Source: Barnesiella sp. An22 (GTDB lineage: Bacteria; Bacteroidota; Bacteroidia; Bacteroidales; Barnesiellaceae). From it: 64,000 bases of DNA. A program made the translations under genes and the position numbers. This document shows positions 25,775 through 35,483 of this stretch, in pieces (within the stretch, counting starts at the first letter, position 1; every line of letters begins with the position of its first letter). The notes beneath the pieces were generated by a model. The model was given only the letters and a program-made list of their open reading frames with translations. It had not been told where the DNA came from and did not search any database. The DNA lies in contig NZ_NFJR01000003.1 in assembly GCF_002159975.1 (NCBI RefSeq), positions 124,001 through 188,000 on the forward strand, given 5' to 3'.

Positions 25775-26605
25775 ATGAAAAGAAGCATATTAGATATCTC
25801 CGATTTACAGGAAATCGTCCCCCAGTTGAACAACGAGAGAGGGGGCAAAATACTCCAACGATTAGCCAAAATCTGTAAACTCGACGATATCAATGCCCTC
25901 TACGGACGCCACTGCGATTTGAGAGGAGCCGATTTTGTCAACGCCATCATCGACGATTTGGACATCACCTGCAAGGTCGACAACGAAGAGGTGCTCGACC
26001 ACCTGCCCGAAGGCTCGTTTGTCACCATATCGAACCACCCGTTCGGTGCTCTCGACGGAGTCATCATCATCAAACTGATTGCGGCTCGCCGCCCCGACTA
26101 TAAGGTGATGGTCAACTGGATACTCAACTACATCAAGGCCATGTCCGACAACTTCATTGCCGTAGACCCCTACTCCAACCCTGAGCGACGTTACGTCTCG
26201 CTCAACGGCATACGCGAAGCTCTCTTGCAAGCCAAAAACGGCCATCCTCTCGGATTCTTCCCCGCCGGTGCCGTGTCGCGCCTCAAGTGGAGCCTCAAGA
26301 TTGAAGACCGGGAGTGGCAACCCAACATCATACGCCTCATCCAGCAAATCAAGAAGCCGGTGATTCCCGTCTTTTTTCACGGACACAACTCCCTGTTCTA
26401 CAACCTGCTGGGATTGATAAGCTGGCAATTGAGAGCCTTGCGGCTACCGGCCGAGGTATTCAAGAAGGAACACCAGACCATACACATCTCTATCGGCAAC
26501 ATCATTCAGCCCGAGACCTTGGCCCAATACCGTACCACCGAAGAGCTGGGAGCATTCCTGCGGCACGAGACCGACAAGCTGAGAAAACTGAAAAGCCAGC
26601 GCTAA
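25775..26605 (+). CDS. Lysophospholipid acyltransferase family protein
   Basis: A 276-residue protein with the PlsC/LPLAT acyltransferase core. ISNHPFGALDGVI carries the His and Asp of the catalytic motif, with five rather than four residues between them, as in the Bacteroidetes members I know. GFFPAGAVSRLKW is the later substrate-binding block, and PVIPVFFHGHNSLFYNLLG the block IV-like segment. It likely moves an acyl chain onto a lyso-lipid, either phospholipid or an amino-acid lipid such as the glycine lipids of Bacteroides; this choice is open. It is probably a single-gene unit. Confidence 0.8.
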   Translation: MKRSILDISDLQEIVPQLNNERGGKILQRLAKICKLDDINALYGRHCDLRGADFVNAIIDDLDITCKVDNEEVLDHLPEGSFVTISNHPFGALDGVIIIKLIAARRPDYKVMVNWILNYIKAMSDNFIAVDPYSNPERRYVSLNGIREALLQAKNGHPLGFFPAGAVSRLKWSLKIEDREWQPNIIRLIQQIKKPVIPVFFHGHNSLFYNLLGLISWQLRALRLPAEVFKKEHQTIHISIGNIIQPETLAQYRTTEELGAFLRHETDKLRKLKSQR

Positions 26606-26693
26606 AACACACCACCTACACCCGTTTTTTCGGTATCGATGGGAAAACAGGATGCGGTTCGGGATAAAAAATATCTGAAAACAAGTTTCGATA

Positions 26694-26725
26694 TTTTATT
26701 CTCCGCTCTCCTTTCACTATCTTTG
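26694..26725 (+). promoter_or_regulatory. Promoter of the sigma-54 activator-lptE-secG cluster
   Basis: TTTT, 20 bases, then TATCTTTG (exact -7 box). The transcript would start near 26732, giving a leader of about 95 bases. Confidence 0.6.
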
Positions 26726-26730
26726 TAGGG

Positions 26731-26801
26731 GATAGCAGGCAACGAGACGCCAACCCACTCCGTGAAACAGGAGCGGGAGAACGTGTCGTCTCCGCGCTAT
26801 C
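26731..26801 (+). promoter_or_regulatory. Possible structured 5' leader
   Basis: Three nested inverted repeats fill the leader: GATAGC (26731) with GCTATC (26796), GAGACG (26744) with CGTCTC (26787), and CTCC (26758) with GGAG (26770). They could form one extended stem with internal loops ending about 25 bases before the start codon. I do not match it to a known riboswitch. Confidence 0.4.
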
Positions 26802-26825
26802 TCGACCCTAAAAGATTCAGCAGTT

Positions 26826-28091
<1,266 letters not shown>

Positions 28092-28098
28092 TATATAC

Positions 28099-28605
28099 AT
28101 GCCTATGAAACGCTTCATCGCCATACTGCTCGTGGCCCTCACCTCTTGCAGCATCTCCTACAAGTTCAACGGGGCCTCGATCAACTACGACACCACCAAG
28201 ACCATCTCGATTGCCAACTTCCCCATCAAGGCAGCGCTGGTCTATCCCCCTCTCGAGGAGCTCTTCACCAACTCGCTGAAGAACGCCTACACGCGCCAGA
28301 CGCGGCTGCAGATTGTCAGCAGCGGCGGCGACCTGCAGCTCGAGGGCGAAATCACCAACTACGACCTCACCCCGCAGGCCGTAACCGAAAACGCCTACGC
28401 CTCGCAAACGCGGCTCACCATTGCCGTGCGGGTGCGCTTCACCAACACCAAAGATCCGCAATTCAACATCGACAACCAGACCTTCTCGGGGTACAAGGAC
28501 TTCTCGAGTACCCAGATGCTGACCGATGTTCAGGACGAACTGATACAACAAATCACCGACGAACTGGTGGACCAGATTTTCAACGCCACCGTAGCCAACT
28601 GGTAA
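28099..28605 (+). CDS. lptE: LptE family lipoprotein (LPS assembly)
   Basis: A 168-residue lipoprotein: MKRFIAILLVALTSC at residues 3-17 gives a signal with a lipobox. The body, with SISYKFNGASINYDTTKTIS, NFPIKAALVYPPLEELFTN, and a C-terminal LIQQITDELVDQIFNATVANW, matches the LptE-like proteins of Bacteroidetes. LptE plugs the LptD barrel and helps set LPS in the outer membrane. The start may be the second Met at 28105. It follows the sigma-54 activator by 7 bases. Confidence 0.88.
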   Translation: MPMKRFIAILLVALTSCSISYKFNGASINYDTTKTISIANFPIKAALVYPPLEELFTNSLKNAYTRQTRLQIVSSGGDLQLEGEITNYDLTPQAVTENAYASQTRLTIAVRVRFTNTKDPQFNIDNQTFSGYKDFSSTQMLTDVQDELIQQITDELVDQIFNATVANW

Positions 28606-28609
28606 TGCC

Positions 28610-29359
28610 ATGATCACCCGCGAACAAATACGCAATCTGCTGAATGGCGTGTGCGACCAACCCATCGCCCGGGCCGACGCCGACCAAATGGCCGCCGACT
28701 ACCCCTACTTTGCCATTCCACAACTGCTCTACCTCAAATACACGCCCGGCGCCATGCCCGACGAGCGACGCATACAACAGGCTCTGCTTCACGCCAGCCC
28801 GGGCGAACACCTCGAGAGTGTGCTCGGCATCGAGGGCGAGTCGTTTGCCGACCTCTACTCCAAAGCCCCGCGCACCGACACCACCATGCAGGCCATCGAC
28901 CTCTTCCTGGGTACCTACCAGAAAGGGGGTAAACTCCCTACCGAAGAGAGCCTCGACCGCCTCATCTCGGGCAACATCATCGCCCAGACCGACTACATGA
29001 GACTGTTGCAGCAAGACGACCCGCAACCCGCCGTACAATCGGCTCAATCGATACAACCCACCGTCGAGGTACCCAAGCCTTCCCCGGAGCACAAGAGCGA
29101 ACCGGCTCCCGCCCCGGCGCCTGCCCGCAAGAGCCCGGCCGAACGCGAGAATACCCCGCAAACCGTCCCCTCTGAACCGGCTGCCGACGACACCTTCTTC
29201 ACCGAAAGCCTGGCCAAAATCTACATCAAACAGCGGCGATATGAAAAAGCATTGCAAATAATTAAAAAATTAAGTTTGAAATATCCAGAAAAAAATATTT
29301 ACTTTGCAGACCAAATAAGATTTTTGGAAAAATTGATTATTAACATAAAAACAGAATAA
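28610..29359 (+). CDS. Hypothetical protein with C-terminal TPR-like segment
   Basis: A 249-residue protein with no signal peptide. The N-terminal 130 residues are helical (MITREQIRNLLNGVCDQPIA, AMPDERRIQQALL), followed by a Pro/Ala/Glu-rich disordered stretch of about 60 residues. The last 50 residues (FFTESLAKIYIKQRRYEKAL, IIKKLSLKYPEKNIYFADQ) look like one tetratricopeptide repeat with a capping helix. In Bacteroidales the gene sits between lptE and secG, as here, with 4- and 6-base gaps. A role in envelope protein assembly is suggested by context only. Confidence 0.75.
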   Translation: MITREQIRNLLNGVCDQPIARADADQMAADYPYFAIPQLLYLKYTPGAMPDERRIQQALLHASPGEHLESVLGIEGESFADLYSKAPRTDTTMQAIDLFLGTYQKGGKLPTEESLDRLISGNIIAQTDYMRLLQQDDPQPAVQSAQSIQPTVEVPKPSPEHKSEPAPAPAPARKSPAERENTPQTVPSEPAADDTFFTESLAKIYIKQRRYEKALQIIKKLSLKYPEKNIYFADQIRFLEKLIINIKTE

Positions 29360-29365
29360 CAGAAA

Positions 29366-29749
29366 ATGTCAGTAGTATTAACCGTCTTTATCATCTTGGC
29401 ATCGGTGCTGATGATAGGCATTGTATTGGTACAGAAATCAAAAGGAGGGGGTCTTGCCTCTAATTTCGCATCATCAAACCAGATTATGGGTGTTCGCAAA
29501 ACAACCGACTTCGTAGAGAAAGCCACTTGGACTCTCGCCGTGGTAATCATGGTTTTAAGCATTGCCACTGTATTTGTTTCGCACAATAGCCAAACCACTT
29601 CCGGTTCGGAAATCAAAGACATCGTAAACACCGAAGCCCCTGCTGCTCTCCCCGGTTTCGAGACTCCGGCTGCCGGCGACAACACCGCTGCTCCCGCTCA
29701 ACAGGCCCCGGCCGAACAAGCTCCAGCTCAGGGAACTCCGGCGAAATAA
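29366..29749 (+). CDS. secG: Preprotein translocase subunit SecG
   Basis: A 127-residue protein with two transmembrane helices (about 3-20 and 50-72), the typical SecG pattern GIVLVQKSKGGGLASNF between them, and KTTDFVEKATW before the second. The C-terminal tail is rich in Ala, Pro and Gln, as in many Bacteroidetes SecG proteins. It aids SecYEG in moving proteins through the inner membrane. It ends the sigma-54 activator-lptE cluster. Confidence 0.95.
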   Translation: MSVVLTVFIILASVLMIGIVLVQKSKGGGLASNFASSNQIMGVRKTTDFVEKATWTLAVVIMVLSIATVFVSHNSQTTSGSEIKDIVNTEAPAALPGFETPAAGDNTAAPAQQAPAEQAPAQGTPAK

Positions 29750-29779
29750 TCCAGAGATTTATAACACACTTTCATATCG

Positions 29780-29812
29780 ATGCCCGAACCTACTATGTGT
29801 AAGTTCGGGCAT
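29780..29812 (+). terminator. Terminator-like hairpin after secG
   Basis: ATGCCCGAACCTAC and GTAAGTTCGGGCAT pair with one mismatch, about 30 bases after the secG stop. The T-run is broken (TTTGTGTCTT), so it may be weak. Confidence 0.5.
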
Positions 29813-29844
29813 TTGTGTCTTATCGTATAACCCGTATCTTCACC

Positions 29845-30726
29845 ATGGACGACACCAAAAACTTCTGGCAACGCCTCTTCAAGCGCAACCGCAACGACTC
29901 CCCTCAATCGGAAGCCGAAAAAGAACACTCCCTGAGGGAGCAACTCGAGTCTCTGGCCTGCAACGGCATCTTCTTCGATTTCGATAAAACAAGTCAGGTA
30001 TCGCCCTGGCAATCCAAATTCGGAGGCCGTCCCGCCCTGCCGCCGAAATGGAAATGGCCTCACTACACCGATGAATACGGCAACGAGACAGCTTTGCCCT
30101 TCCTCCTGCAAATCAACTGCGAAGAGCTGGCTCCCTACGACACCGACAACCGGCTGCCGCACGAGGGCATGTTCTACCTCTTCTACGACCTCATCAACCA
30201 GCCGTGGCTCAACAGCAAAGGGGCCAAACTGCTCTACACCCCCACCCCGGCGGCCGAGCTCACCCCGACCGAATATCCCGACCAACTGGCCGAGGCTCAA
30301 CGCCTCTACGAGATGGGGCTCCGGTTCGGCAATCAACCTTCGGCTCCCGGCTGGGACGACTATTACAGCCTCATGGGATACGACCAAAACACCTATGCCT
30401 ACACCGATTGGGACCTCATCGAGAAGCGGCTTGAGAGCTGGGGTTACACCCACCCCGAATCGGCAGGCCAGATGCTGGGCTATGCCCAACTCATCCAGAA
30501 CGGCATCGCCGAGGTGTGCGAGTCGAGAACCCGGGGCGACAAGCCCGAGAGCTATACGACCGAGTCGGCTCGCGAATGGGTACTGCTGCTGCAACTCAAC
30601 TGTATCGAAGAGCCCGAGGTCGACATCTCCTTCGGCGACTGCGGCAGCCTCTACTTCTACATCAGACGGCACGATCTGGAACGCGGCGACTTCGGCCAGA
30701 TTCAGTTCGAGATGCAATGCTATTGA
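29845..30726 (+). CDS. YwqG family (DUF1963) protein
   Basis: A 293-residue soluble protein. FGGRPALPPKWKWP, LPFLLQINCEELAPYD, GMFYLFYDL and the later LLLQLNCIEEPEVDISFGDC with GSLYFYIRRHDLERGDFGQI match the YwqG/DUF1963 family pattern. The function of the family is not known. The first in-frame start (GTG at 29815) lies close to the hairpin after secG, so I prefer the ATG at 29845 (MDDTKNFWQRLF). No operon partner; it is convergent with recA. Confidence 0.82.
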   Translation: MDDTKNFWQRLFKRNRNDSPQSEAEKEHSLREQLESLACNGIFFDFDKTSQVSPWQSKFGGRPALPPKWKWPHYTDEYGNETALPFLLQINCEELAPYDTDNRLPHEGMFYLFYDLINQPWLNSKGAKLLYTPTPAAELTPTEYPDQLAEAQRLYEMGLRFGNQPSAPGWDDYYSLMGYDQNTYAYTDWDLIEKRLESWGYTHPESAGQMLGYAQLIQNGIAEVCESRTRGDKPESYTTESAREWVLLLQLNCIEEPEVDISFGDCGSLYFYIRRHDLERGDFGQIQFEMQCY

Positions 30727-30747
30727 CCATCCACCCCCTATACTAAA

Positions 30748-30795
30748 CGAGGAGCGAGCCCGGGTGACATCCCCCCGACTCGCTCCTCGCTTCTA
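30748..30795. terminator. Bidirectional intrinsic terminator
   Basis: CGAGGAGCGAG and CTCGCTCCTCG form an 11 bp perfect stem with a 20-base GC-rich inner loop, between the convergent YwqG and recA genes. Confidence 0.75.
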
Positions 30796-30816
30796 TTCGT
30801 TCCAATTCGTCCCTGC

Positions 30817-31863
30817 CTACTTGGCCGGCTTCAATGCCTCCATGATGGCGGCTTCGAGCTCGTCGGCCAGTTCGGGATTGTCCTCTACGCACTTCTTGGC
30901 GGCATCGCGGCCCTGCCCCAGTTTGGTATCGCCGTAGCTGAACCACGAACCGCTCTTCTTGATGATGCCCTTGTCGACACCCAGGTCGATAATTTCGCCC
31001 GAGCGCGAGATACCCTCGCCAAACATGATGTCGAACTCGGCTTTGCGGAAGGGAGGTGCCACCTTGTTCTTCACCACCTTCACACGAGTCTGGTTACCGA
31101 TTACCTCGTCGCCATCCTTCAGCTGGCTGATGCGGCGAATATCGAGGCGCACCGAGGCGTAGAACTTCAGGGCGTTACCACCCGTCGTCGTCTCGGGGTT
31201 GCCAAACATCACCCCGATCTTGTCGCGCAACTGGTTGATGAAGATACAGGTCGTGTTGGTTTTGCTGATGGTGGCCGTGAGCTTACGCAGGGCCTGCGAC
31301 ATCAGGCGGGCCTGCAGACCCATCTTCGAGTCGCCCATATCGCCCTCGAGTTCGGCCTTCGGTGTCAGAGCCGCTACCGAGTCGATGACCACAATATCGA
31401 CCGCCGACGAACGTATCAGCTGGTCGGCAATCTCGAGAGCCTGCTCACCGCTATCGGGCTGCGAAATCCACAGGTTCTCCACATCCACACCCAGCTTCTC
31501 GGCATAGAAGCGGTCGAAAGCGTGCTCGGCATCGATAATGGCGGCGATACCACCCGCCTTCTGGGCCTCGGCAATGGCGTGGATGGCCAGCGTGGTTTTA
31601 CCCGACGACTCGGGACCGTAAATCTCGATGACACGTCCGCGCGGATAACCGCCCACACCCAGCGCCGCATTCAGCGCAATAGAGCCGGTGGGAATCACGG
31701 CCACCTCTTCGACCGAGTCGTCGCCCAGTTTCATGATGGCGCCGCGACCGTAACTCTTCTCGATTTTATCCATGGCCGCTTGCAGAGCCTTCAGTTTCTC
31801 CGAAGGCACCGGCACCCGCTTCTTGGCACCGGCAGCAGCTTGAGCTTGTTGTTGTTCTTCCAT
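30817..31863 (-). CDS. recA: Recombinase RecA
   Basis: A 348-residue RecA with Walker [23 protein letters not shown], the L1 region [36 protein letters not shown] (L2) and the C-terminal [23 protein letters not shown]-like block. It forms the filament for homologous recombination and triggers SOS cleavage. The N-terminus has an Ala/Gln-rich lead before [19 protein letters not shown]. It lies 18 bases downstream of bcp on the same strand, an order common in Bacteroidales, and they probably form one transcript. Confidence 0.99.
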   Translation of the reverse strand: MEEQQQAQAAAGAKKRVPVPSEKLKALQAAMDKIEKSYGRGAIMKLGDDSVEEVAVIPTGSIALNAALGVGGYPRGRVIEIYGPESSGKTTLAIHAIAEAQKAGGIAAIIDAEHAFDRFYAEKLGVDVENLWISQPDSGEQALEIADQLIRSSAVDIVVIDSVAALTPKAELEGDMGDSKMGLQARLMSQALRKLTATISKTNTTCIFINQLRDKIGVMFGNPETTTGGNALKFYASVRLDIRRISQLKDGDEVIGNQTRVKVVKNKVAPPFRKAEFDIMFGEGISRSGEIIDLGVDKGIIKKSGSWFSYGDTKLGQGRDAAKKCVEDNPELADELEAAIMEALKPAK

Positions 31864-31881
31864 AATCTTCCTATTTTTTAT

Positions 31882-32334
31882 TTACTTTTTCAAAATCTGG
31901 GCGGCGTGATTCTTCGTGTCTACCTTCTCGATAACATCGGCTATCACGCCATTCTCGTCGATGATAAAGGTGGTGCGCACGGTCCCCATGTAGGTACGGC
32001 CGGCCATCTTCTTCTCGCGCCACACCCCGAAGGCCTCGTTCAGCTTCAACTCCGTGTCGGCAATCAGCGGAAAAGGCAACGACTGTTTCTCGATAAACTT
32101 CACATGCGAAGCCTCGCTGTCCTTGCTCACGCCCACCACGGCATAACCGGCCGACTGAAGGTCGGCATAGTTGTCGCGCAGGTTGCACGCCTCGGCCGTA
32201 CAGCCGGGGGTGTTGTCCTTGGGATAAAAATACAGTACCACTTTGCGACCGGCGAAGTCGCTCAAACGTATCTCTTTGCCCGATTGGTCCACGCCCAATA
32301 CTTCGGGGGCTTTATCTCCTGGTTTCAGTGCCAT
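31882..32334 (-). CDS. bcp: Thioredoxin-dependent thiol peroxidase (Bcp/PrxQ)
   Basis: A 150-residue peroxiredoxin. YFYPKDNTPGCTAEACNLRD holds the peroxidatic cysteine and, five residues on, the resolving cysteine, the PrxQ/Bcp arrangement. GVSKDSEASHVKFIEKQSLPFPLIAD and FIIDENGVIADVIEKVDTKNHA are family blocks. It reduces hydroperoxides with thioredoxin in the cytosol. Being upstream of recA joins oxidant defence with DNA repair in one transcript. Confidence 0.97.
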   Translation of the reverse strand: MALKPGDKAPEVLGVDQSGKEIRLSDFAGRKVVLYFYPKDNTPGCTAEACNLRDNYADLQSAGYAVVGVSKDSEASHVKFIEKQSLPFPLIADTELKLNEAFGVWREKKMAGRTYMGTVRTTFIIDENGVIADVIEKVDTKNHAAQILKK

Positions 32335-32361
32335 AATCTTTTCTATTTAATTCGTCACACA

Positions 32362-32369
32362 AAGATAAC
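32362..32369 (-). promoter_or_regulatory. Candidate -7 box of bcp-recA
   Basis: Minus strand TATCTTTG, 27 bases before the bcp start, with TTTG about 18 bases upstream. A second TATCTTTG lies at 32428-32435, so two start sites are possible. Confidence 0.55.
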
Positions 32370-32437
32370 TATTTTTCCCCTCCGTCAAAAACCGATACCG
32401 AAATATCCGTTCCCGCTTCGGATATGACAAAGATAGC

Positions 32438-32472
32438 AACGCACTTGCGCATAAGAGATGCACAGGTGCGTT
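32438..32472 (-). terminator. Hairpin after the exporter operon
   Basis: AACGCAC and GTGCGTT pair around a 21-base loop, 62 bases past the last stop of the ABC exporter operon. No T-run follows on the minus strand, so this may not be a true terminator. Confidence 0.35.
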
Positions 32473-32534
32473 AATATACGTTTATTATCTAAGAAAAGAG
32501 ATACCGCTGGAACAACCGGTCTCCCCACCTCCCC

Positions 32535-33644
32535 TCACGACTGCTTCTTGTAGGTGAGGGCCGCCACGGCGTTGAAGAGCCCGGCATAGCCCACCAGGGC
32601 GAGGTACTGCGGCCACAGCTCCACAATCGAAGCCCCCTTGAGATAGACGGCCCGCATCACCTCCACAAAGTAGCGGGGCGGCAACAGGTAGGTGATGGCC
32701 CGCGCCCAGGCGGGCATCGACTCGATGGGGGTGAGCAGTCCGCTCATCAGCACAAAAATCATGATGAAAAAAAACATCACAAACATGGTCTGCTGCATGG
32801 TCGACGAGCGGTTGGCTATGATGATGCCCAACCCCGACATGGTGAGGATGAAAAAGAAGGCGGCCAGATAGACCGAACCGACAGAACCGGCCGGAACGAG
32901 ACCATAGACCCACCAGGCCAGCAGCATGGCGAGGGTGAGCACCACGAAACCGATTATCCAGTAGGGGATGAGTTTGGCCAGTGTAAAGAGGAAGCGGCTC
33001 ACCGGGGTGACATTTATCTGCTCGATGGTGCCGAACTCCTTTTCGCTCACCAGATTGATGCCGGGCAGGAAGCCGCAGATAAGCACCAGCAGGATAATCA
33101 TCAGCGCCGGCACCATGAAGTGCTGATAGTCGAGTGTGGGGTTGTAGCGATTCTGCACGACAAAGAGGTCGGTCGCCACCACGGGCATCTGCTCCTGCTG
33201 CAACTCGGCCAGGGCCTGCCGCACAATCTGCACCATGTATTGCGAGCCCAGAGCCCCCTTCAGCGCATTGGTACCGTTCACATCGACGCCGATGCGCCGG
33301 GGCGAACTCCCGGCCAGAGAGCGCTCGAAGTGCTCGGGAATGGAGAGTATCACATCGGCATCGCCCTCCTCGAGCGAAGCATAGGCCGCCTCGTAGCTCT
33401 CGGTCACACTTTTGAGGCTGAAGTAGTCCGACGACCGTATCTTCTCGACAATCCGGCGGGAGGCCTCGGAGTGGTCGTTATCGACAATCGACACCCCCAC
33501 ATGGCGCACATCCATCGTCGCCACCCACGGGATGACCAGCATCACCAGCAGGGGGAACACAATCACCATCTTGGGCATGAAGGCATTCCGCATGAACTGA
33601 CGGAACTCCTTTTCCAGCAAAACGAGCAAGGTCCTTCTCATCAC
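32535..33644 (-). CDS. ABC-2 type permease, second subunit
   Basis: A 369-residue membrane protein of the ABC-2 type with one N-terminal helix (VIVFPLLVMLVIPWVATMD), a large periplasmic part of about 140 residues, and five helices near the C-terminus (MIILLVLICGFLPGINLVSEKEFGTIEQI, typical of the YhhJ/YbhR group). It pairs with the permease encoded next to it; their coding regions overlap by 4 bases, so translation is coupled. It is the last gene of the exporter operon. Confidence 0.9.
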   Translation of the reverse strand: MMRRTLLVLLEKEFRQFMRNAFMPKMVIVFPLLVMLVIPWVATMDVRHVGVSIVDNDHSEASRRIVEKIRSSDYFSLKSVTESYEAAYASLEEGDADVILSIPEHFERSLAGSSPRRIGVDVNGTNALKGALGSQYMVQIVRQALAELQQEQMPVVATDLFVVQNRYNPTLDYQHFMVPALMIILLVLICGFLPGINLVSEKEFGTIEQINVTPVSRFLFTLAKLIPYWIIGFVVLTLAMLLAWWVYGLVPAGSVGSVYLAAFFFILTMSGLGIIIANRSSTMQQTMFVMFFFIMIFVLMSGLLTPIESMPAWARAITYLLPPRYFVEVMRAVYLKGASIVELWPQYLALVGYAGLFNAVAALTYKKQS

Positions 33645-34741
33645 GATTCGAGTTTATCGTTAAACTTCTTCAAGGCCACAACCACCAGCACCACCGTCAT
33701 GGCCAGCAGGATGGCACTCTCCTGCCACACGGCCACAAACGGCTGCCCGCCGATCATCAGCTTGCGCACCGCCTCGATGTACCACCGGGCCGGAATTACA
33801 CACGAGAGTGCCCGCAGGATACCGGGCATATTCTCGACCGGGAAGAGCATACCCGAGAGCATGATGACCGGCAGCATGAGCAGCATGCCCGAGACGAGTA
33901 TCGCCACCACCTGCGTGTGCGAGACGGTCGAGATAAAGAGACCCAACGCCAGCGAGAGCACCAGATAGAGCAGCGAAAGCCCCACCAGCCCCACCATCGA
34001 GCCCGACATGGGTACCCCCAGCACGTAGTGTGCCAGCAGCAGAATGGTCGCCAGCGCCAGACACGACAGCAAAAAGTAGGGAATCATCTTGGCCGAGATA
34101 ATCCAGATAGGCCGCACCGGCGACACCAGAAGCACCTCCATCGTGCCGCTCTCCTTCTCGCGCACAATCGAGACCGAAGTCATCATGGCACAAATGAGGA
34201 TAAAGATAAGCCCCATGATACCGGGCACGAAATTGTACGAGCTCTTCATCTGCGGGTTGTAGAGGATACGCACCGCCGGGGCCGAACCGGCCGTCACCGA
34301 ACCGTCGCCCAGGAAAGCCTGTTGCAGGTAAATGAGGTCGGTACCGGCATTGTTGGGATTCGAGGCATCGACGACAAACTGCACCGCCGCCTCGTCGATG
34401 GCTCCGACGGCAGCCCCTTCGACCAGACGGTCATAGTCATCGGCAAAGACCACCACGGCAGCCGCCTGCCCGCTGCGCAGCACCCGGTCGATGCGCTTCT
34501 GGTCGATATACCCCTTGAACGAAAAGTAGGGGTTGGCATTCATGCGCTCGATCTGCTGCCGCACCGCCTCGGTACGGTGGGGTGCCACGGCAAAGAACTC
34601 GATGTTGTTCACCTCGGTCGAGATGGCAAACCCGAAGAGAAGCACCTGCACCACCGGCATGAGCAGCACGATGAGCATCGTGCGCCGGTCGCGCAGAATA
34701 TGCAGGGTCTCTTTCTTGACAAAATGTAAAAATCCGCTCAT
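33641..34741 (-). CDS. ABC-2 type permease, first subunit
   Basis: A 366-residue paralogue of the next permease: N-terminal FVKKETLHILRDRRTMLIVLLMPVVQVLLFGF, a periplasmic domain of about 150 residues, and five late helices with SIVREKESGTMEVLLVSPVRP, the conserved cytoplasmic coupling motif. I start it at MSGFLHFVKKE (34741), which sits directly after the stop of the ATPase gene; the longer frame would overlap that gene. It forms the pore with the second permease. Confidence 0.9.
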   Translation of the reverse strand: MSGFLHFVKKETLHILRDRRTMLIVLLMPVVQVLLFGFAISTEVNNIEFFAVAPHRTEAVRQQIERMNANPYFSFKGYIDQKRIDRVLRSGQAAAVVVFADDYDRLVEGAAVGAIDEAAVQFVVDASNPNNAGTDLIYLQQAFLGDGSVTAGSAPAVRILYNPQMKSSYNFVPGIMGLIFILICAMMTSVSIVREKESGTMEVLLVSPVRPIWIISAKMIPYFLLSCLALATILLLAHYVLGVPMSGSMVGLVGLSLLYLVLSLALGLFISTVSHTQVVAILVSGMLLMLPVIMLSGMLFPVENMPGILRALSCVIPARWYIEAVRKLMIGGQPFVAVWQESAILLAMTVVLVVVALKKFNDKLES

Positions 34742-34742
34742 A

Positions 34743-35483
34743 CTACTCACTCCGTTTTGCTCCTCGGGCCAGAATCCTGAACAGTTCGTCCATCGACTCG
34801 GCCCCAAACTCTCTCTTCAACTCGGCCGGTGCACCCAGGGCTTCTATCTTGCCGTCGACCATAATCGACACCCGCGAGCAATACTCGGCCTCATCCATAT
34901 AGTGCGTGGTGACAAATACCGTCGTACCGCCGGCCGCCGCCTCGTAAATCATCTCCCAGAACTGCCGCCGGGTCACCGGGTCGACCCCACCCGTGGGCTC
35001 GTCGAGAAAAACCACCTCGGGCCGGTGCAGCGTAGCCACCGAGAAGGCCAGCTTCTGCTTCCACCCCAGCGGCAGCGAACCCACCAGCGTATCGGCCTCG
35101 CTCCTGAAGTGCAGCCGGTTGAGCACCGATACCGTGCGGCGCAACGTCTCGTAACGTCCCAAGCCGTAGATGCCGGCATAGAGGCGTATGTTCTCGCGCA
35201 CCGTGAGGTCGTCGTAGAGCGAAAAACGCTGGCTCATATAGCCGATGTGCCGCTTGATCTGCTCACCCTGCGTCATCACGTCGAAGCCTGCCACCCGGCC
35301 GCTGCCCGAGGTGGGGTAACTCAACCCGCACAACATGCGCATGGCGGTCGTCTTGCCGGCGCCGTTAGCTCCCAGGAAGCCGAAAATCTCGCCCCTCCGC
35401 ACCTCGAAGGTGATGTGGTCGACGGCCGTAAAGTCGCCGAAGCACTTGCACAAATCCTGTACCGATATGATTACGTCGTTCAT
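34743..35483 (-). CDS. ABC exporter ATPase with altered signature motif
   Basis: A 246-residue ABC ATPase. Walker A GANGAGKTT, Walker B VVFLDEPTGGVD and a switch His (FVTTHYMDEAEYC) are intact. The usual LSGGQ signature is replaced by LPLGWKQK, the same kind of change as in the C-terminal half of E. coli YbhF. It overlaps the upstream ATPase gene by 4 bases. With that gene it forms an asymmetric ATPase pair driving the two permeases. Confidence 0.92.
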   Translation of the reverse strand: MNDVIISVQDLCKCFGDFTAVDHITFEVRRGEIFGFLGANGAGKTTAMRMLCGLSYPTSGSGRVAGFDVMTQGEQIKRHIGYMSQRFSLYDDLTVRENIRLYAGIYGLGRYETLRRTVSVLNRLHFRSEADTLVGSLPLGWKQKLAFSVATLHRPEVVFLDEPTGGVDPVTRRQFWEMIYEAAAGGTTVFVTTHYMDEAEYCSRVSIMVDGKIEALGAPAELKREFGAESMDELFRILARGAKRSE

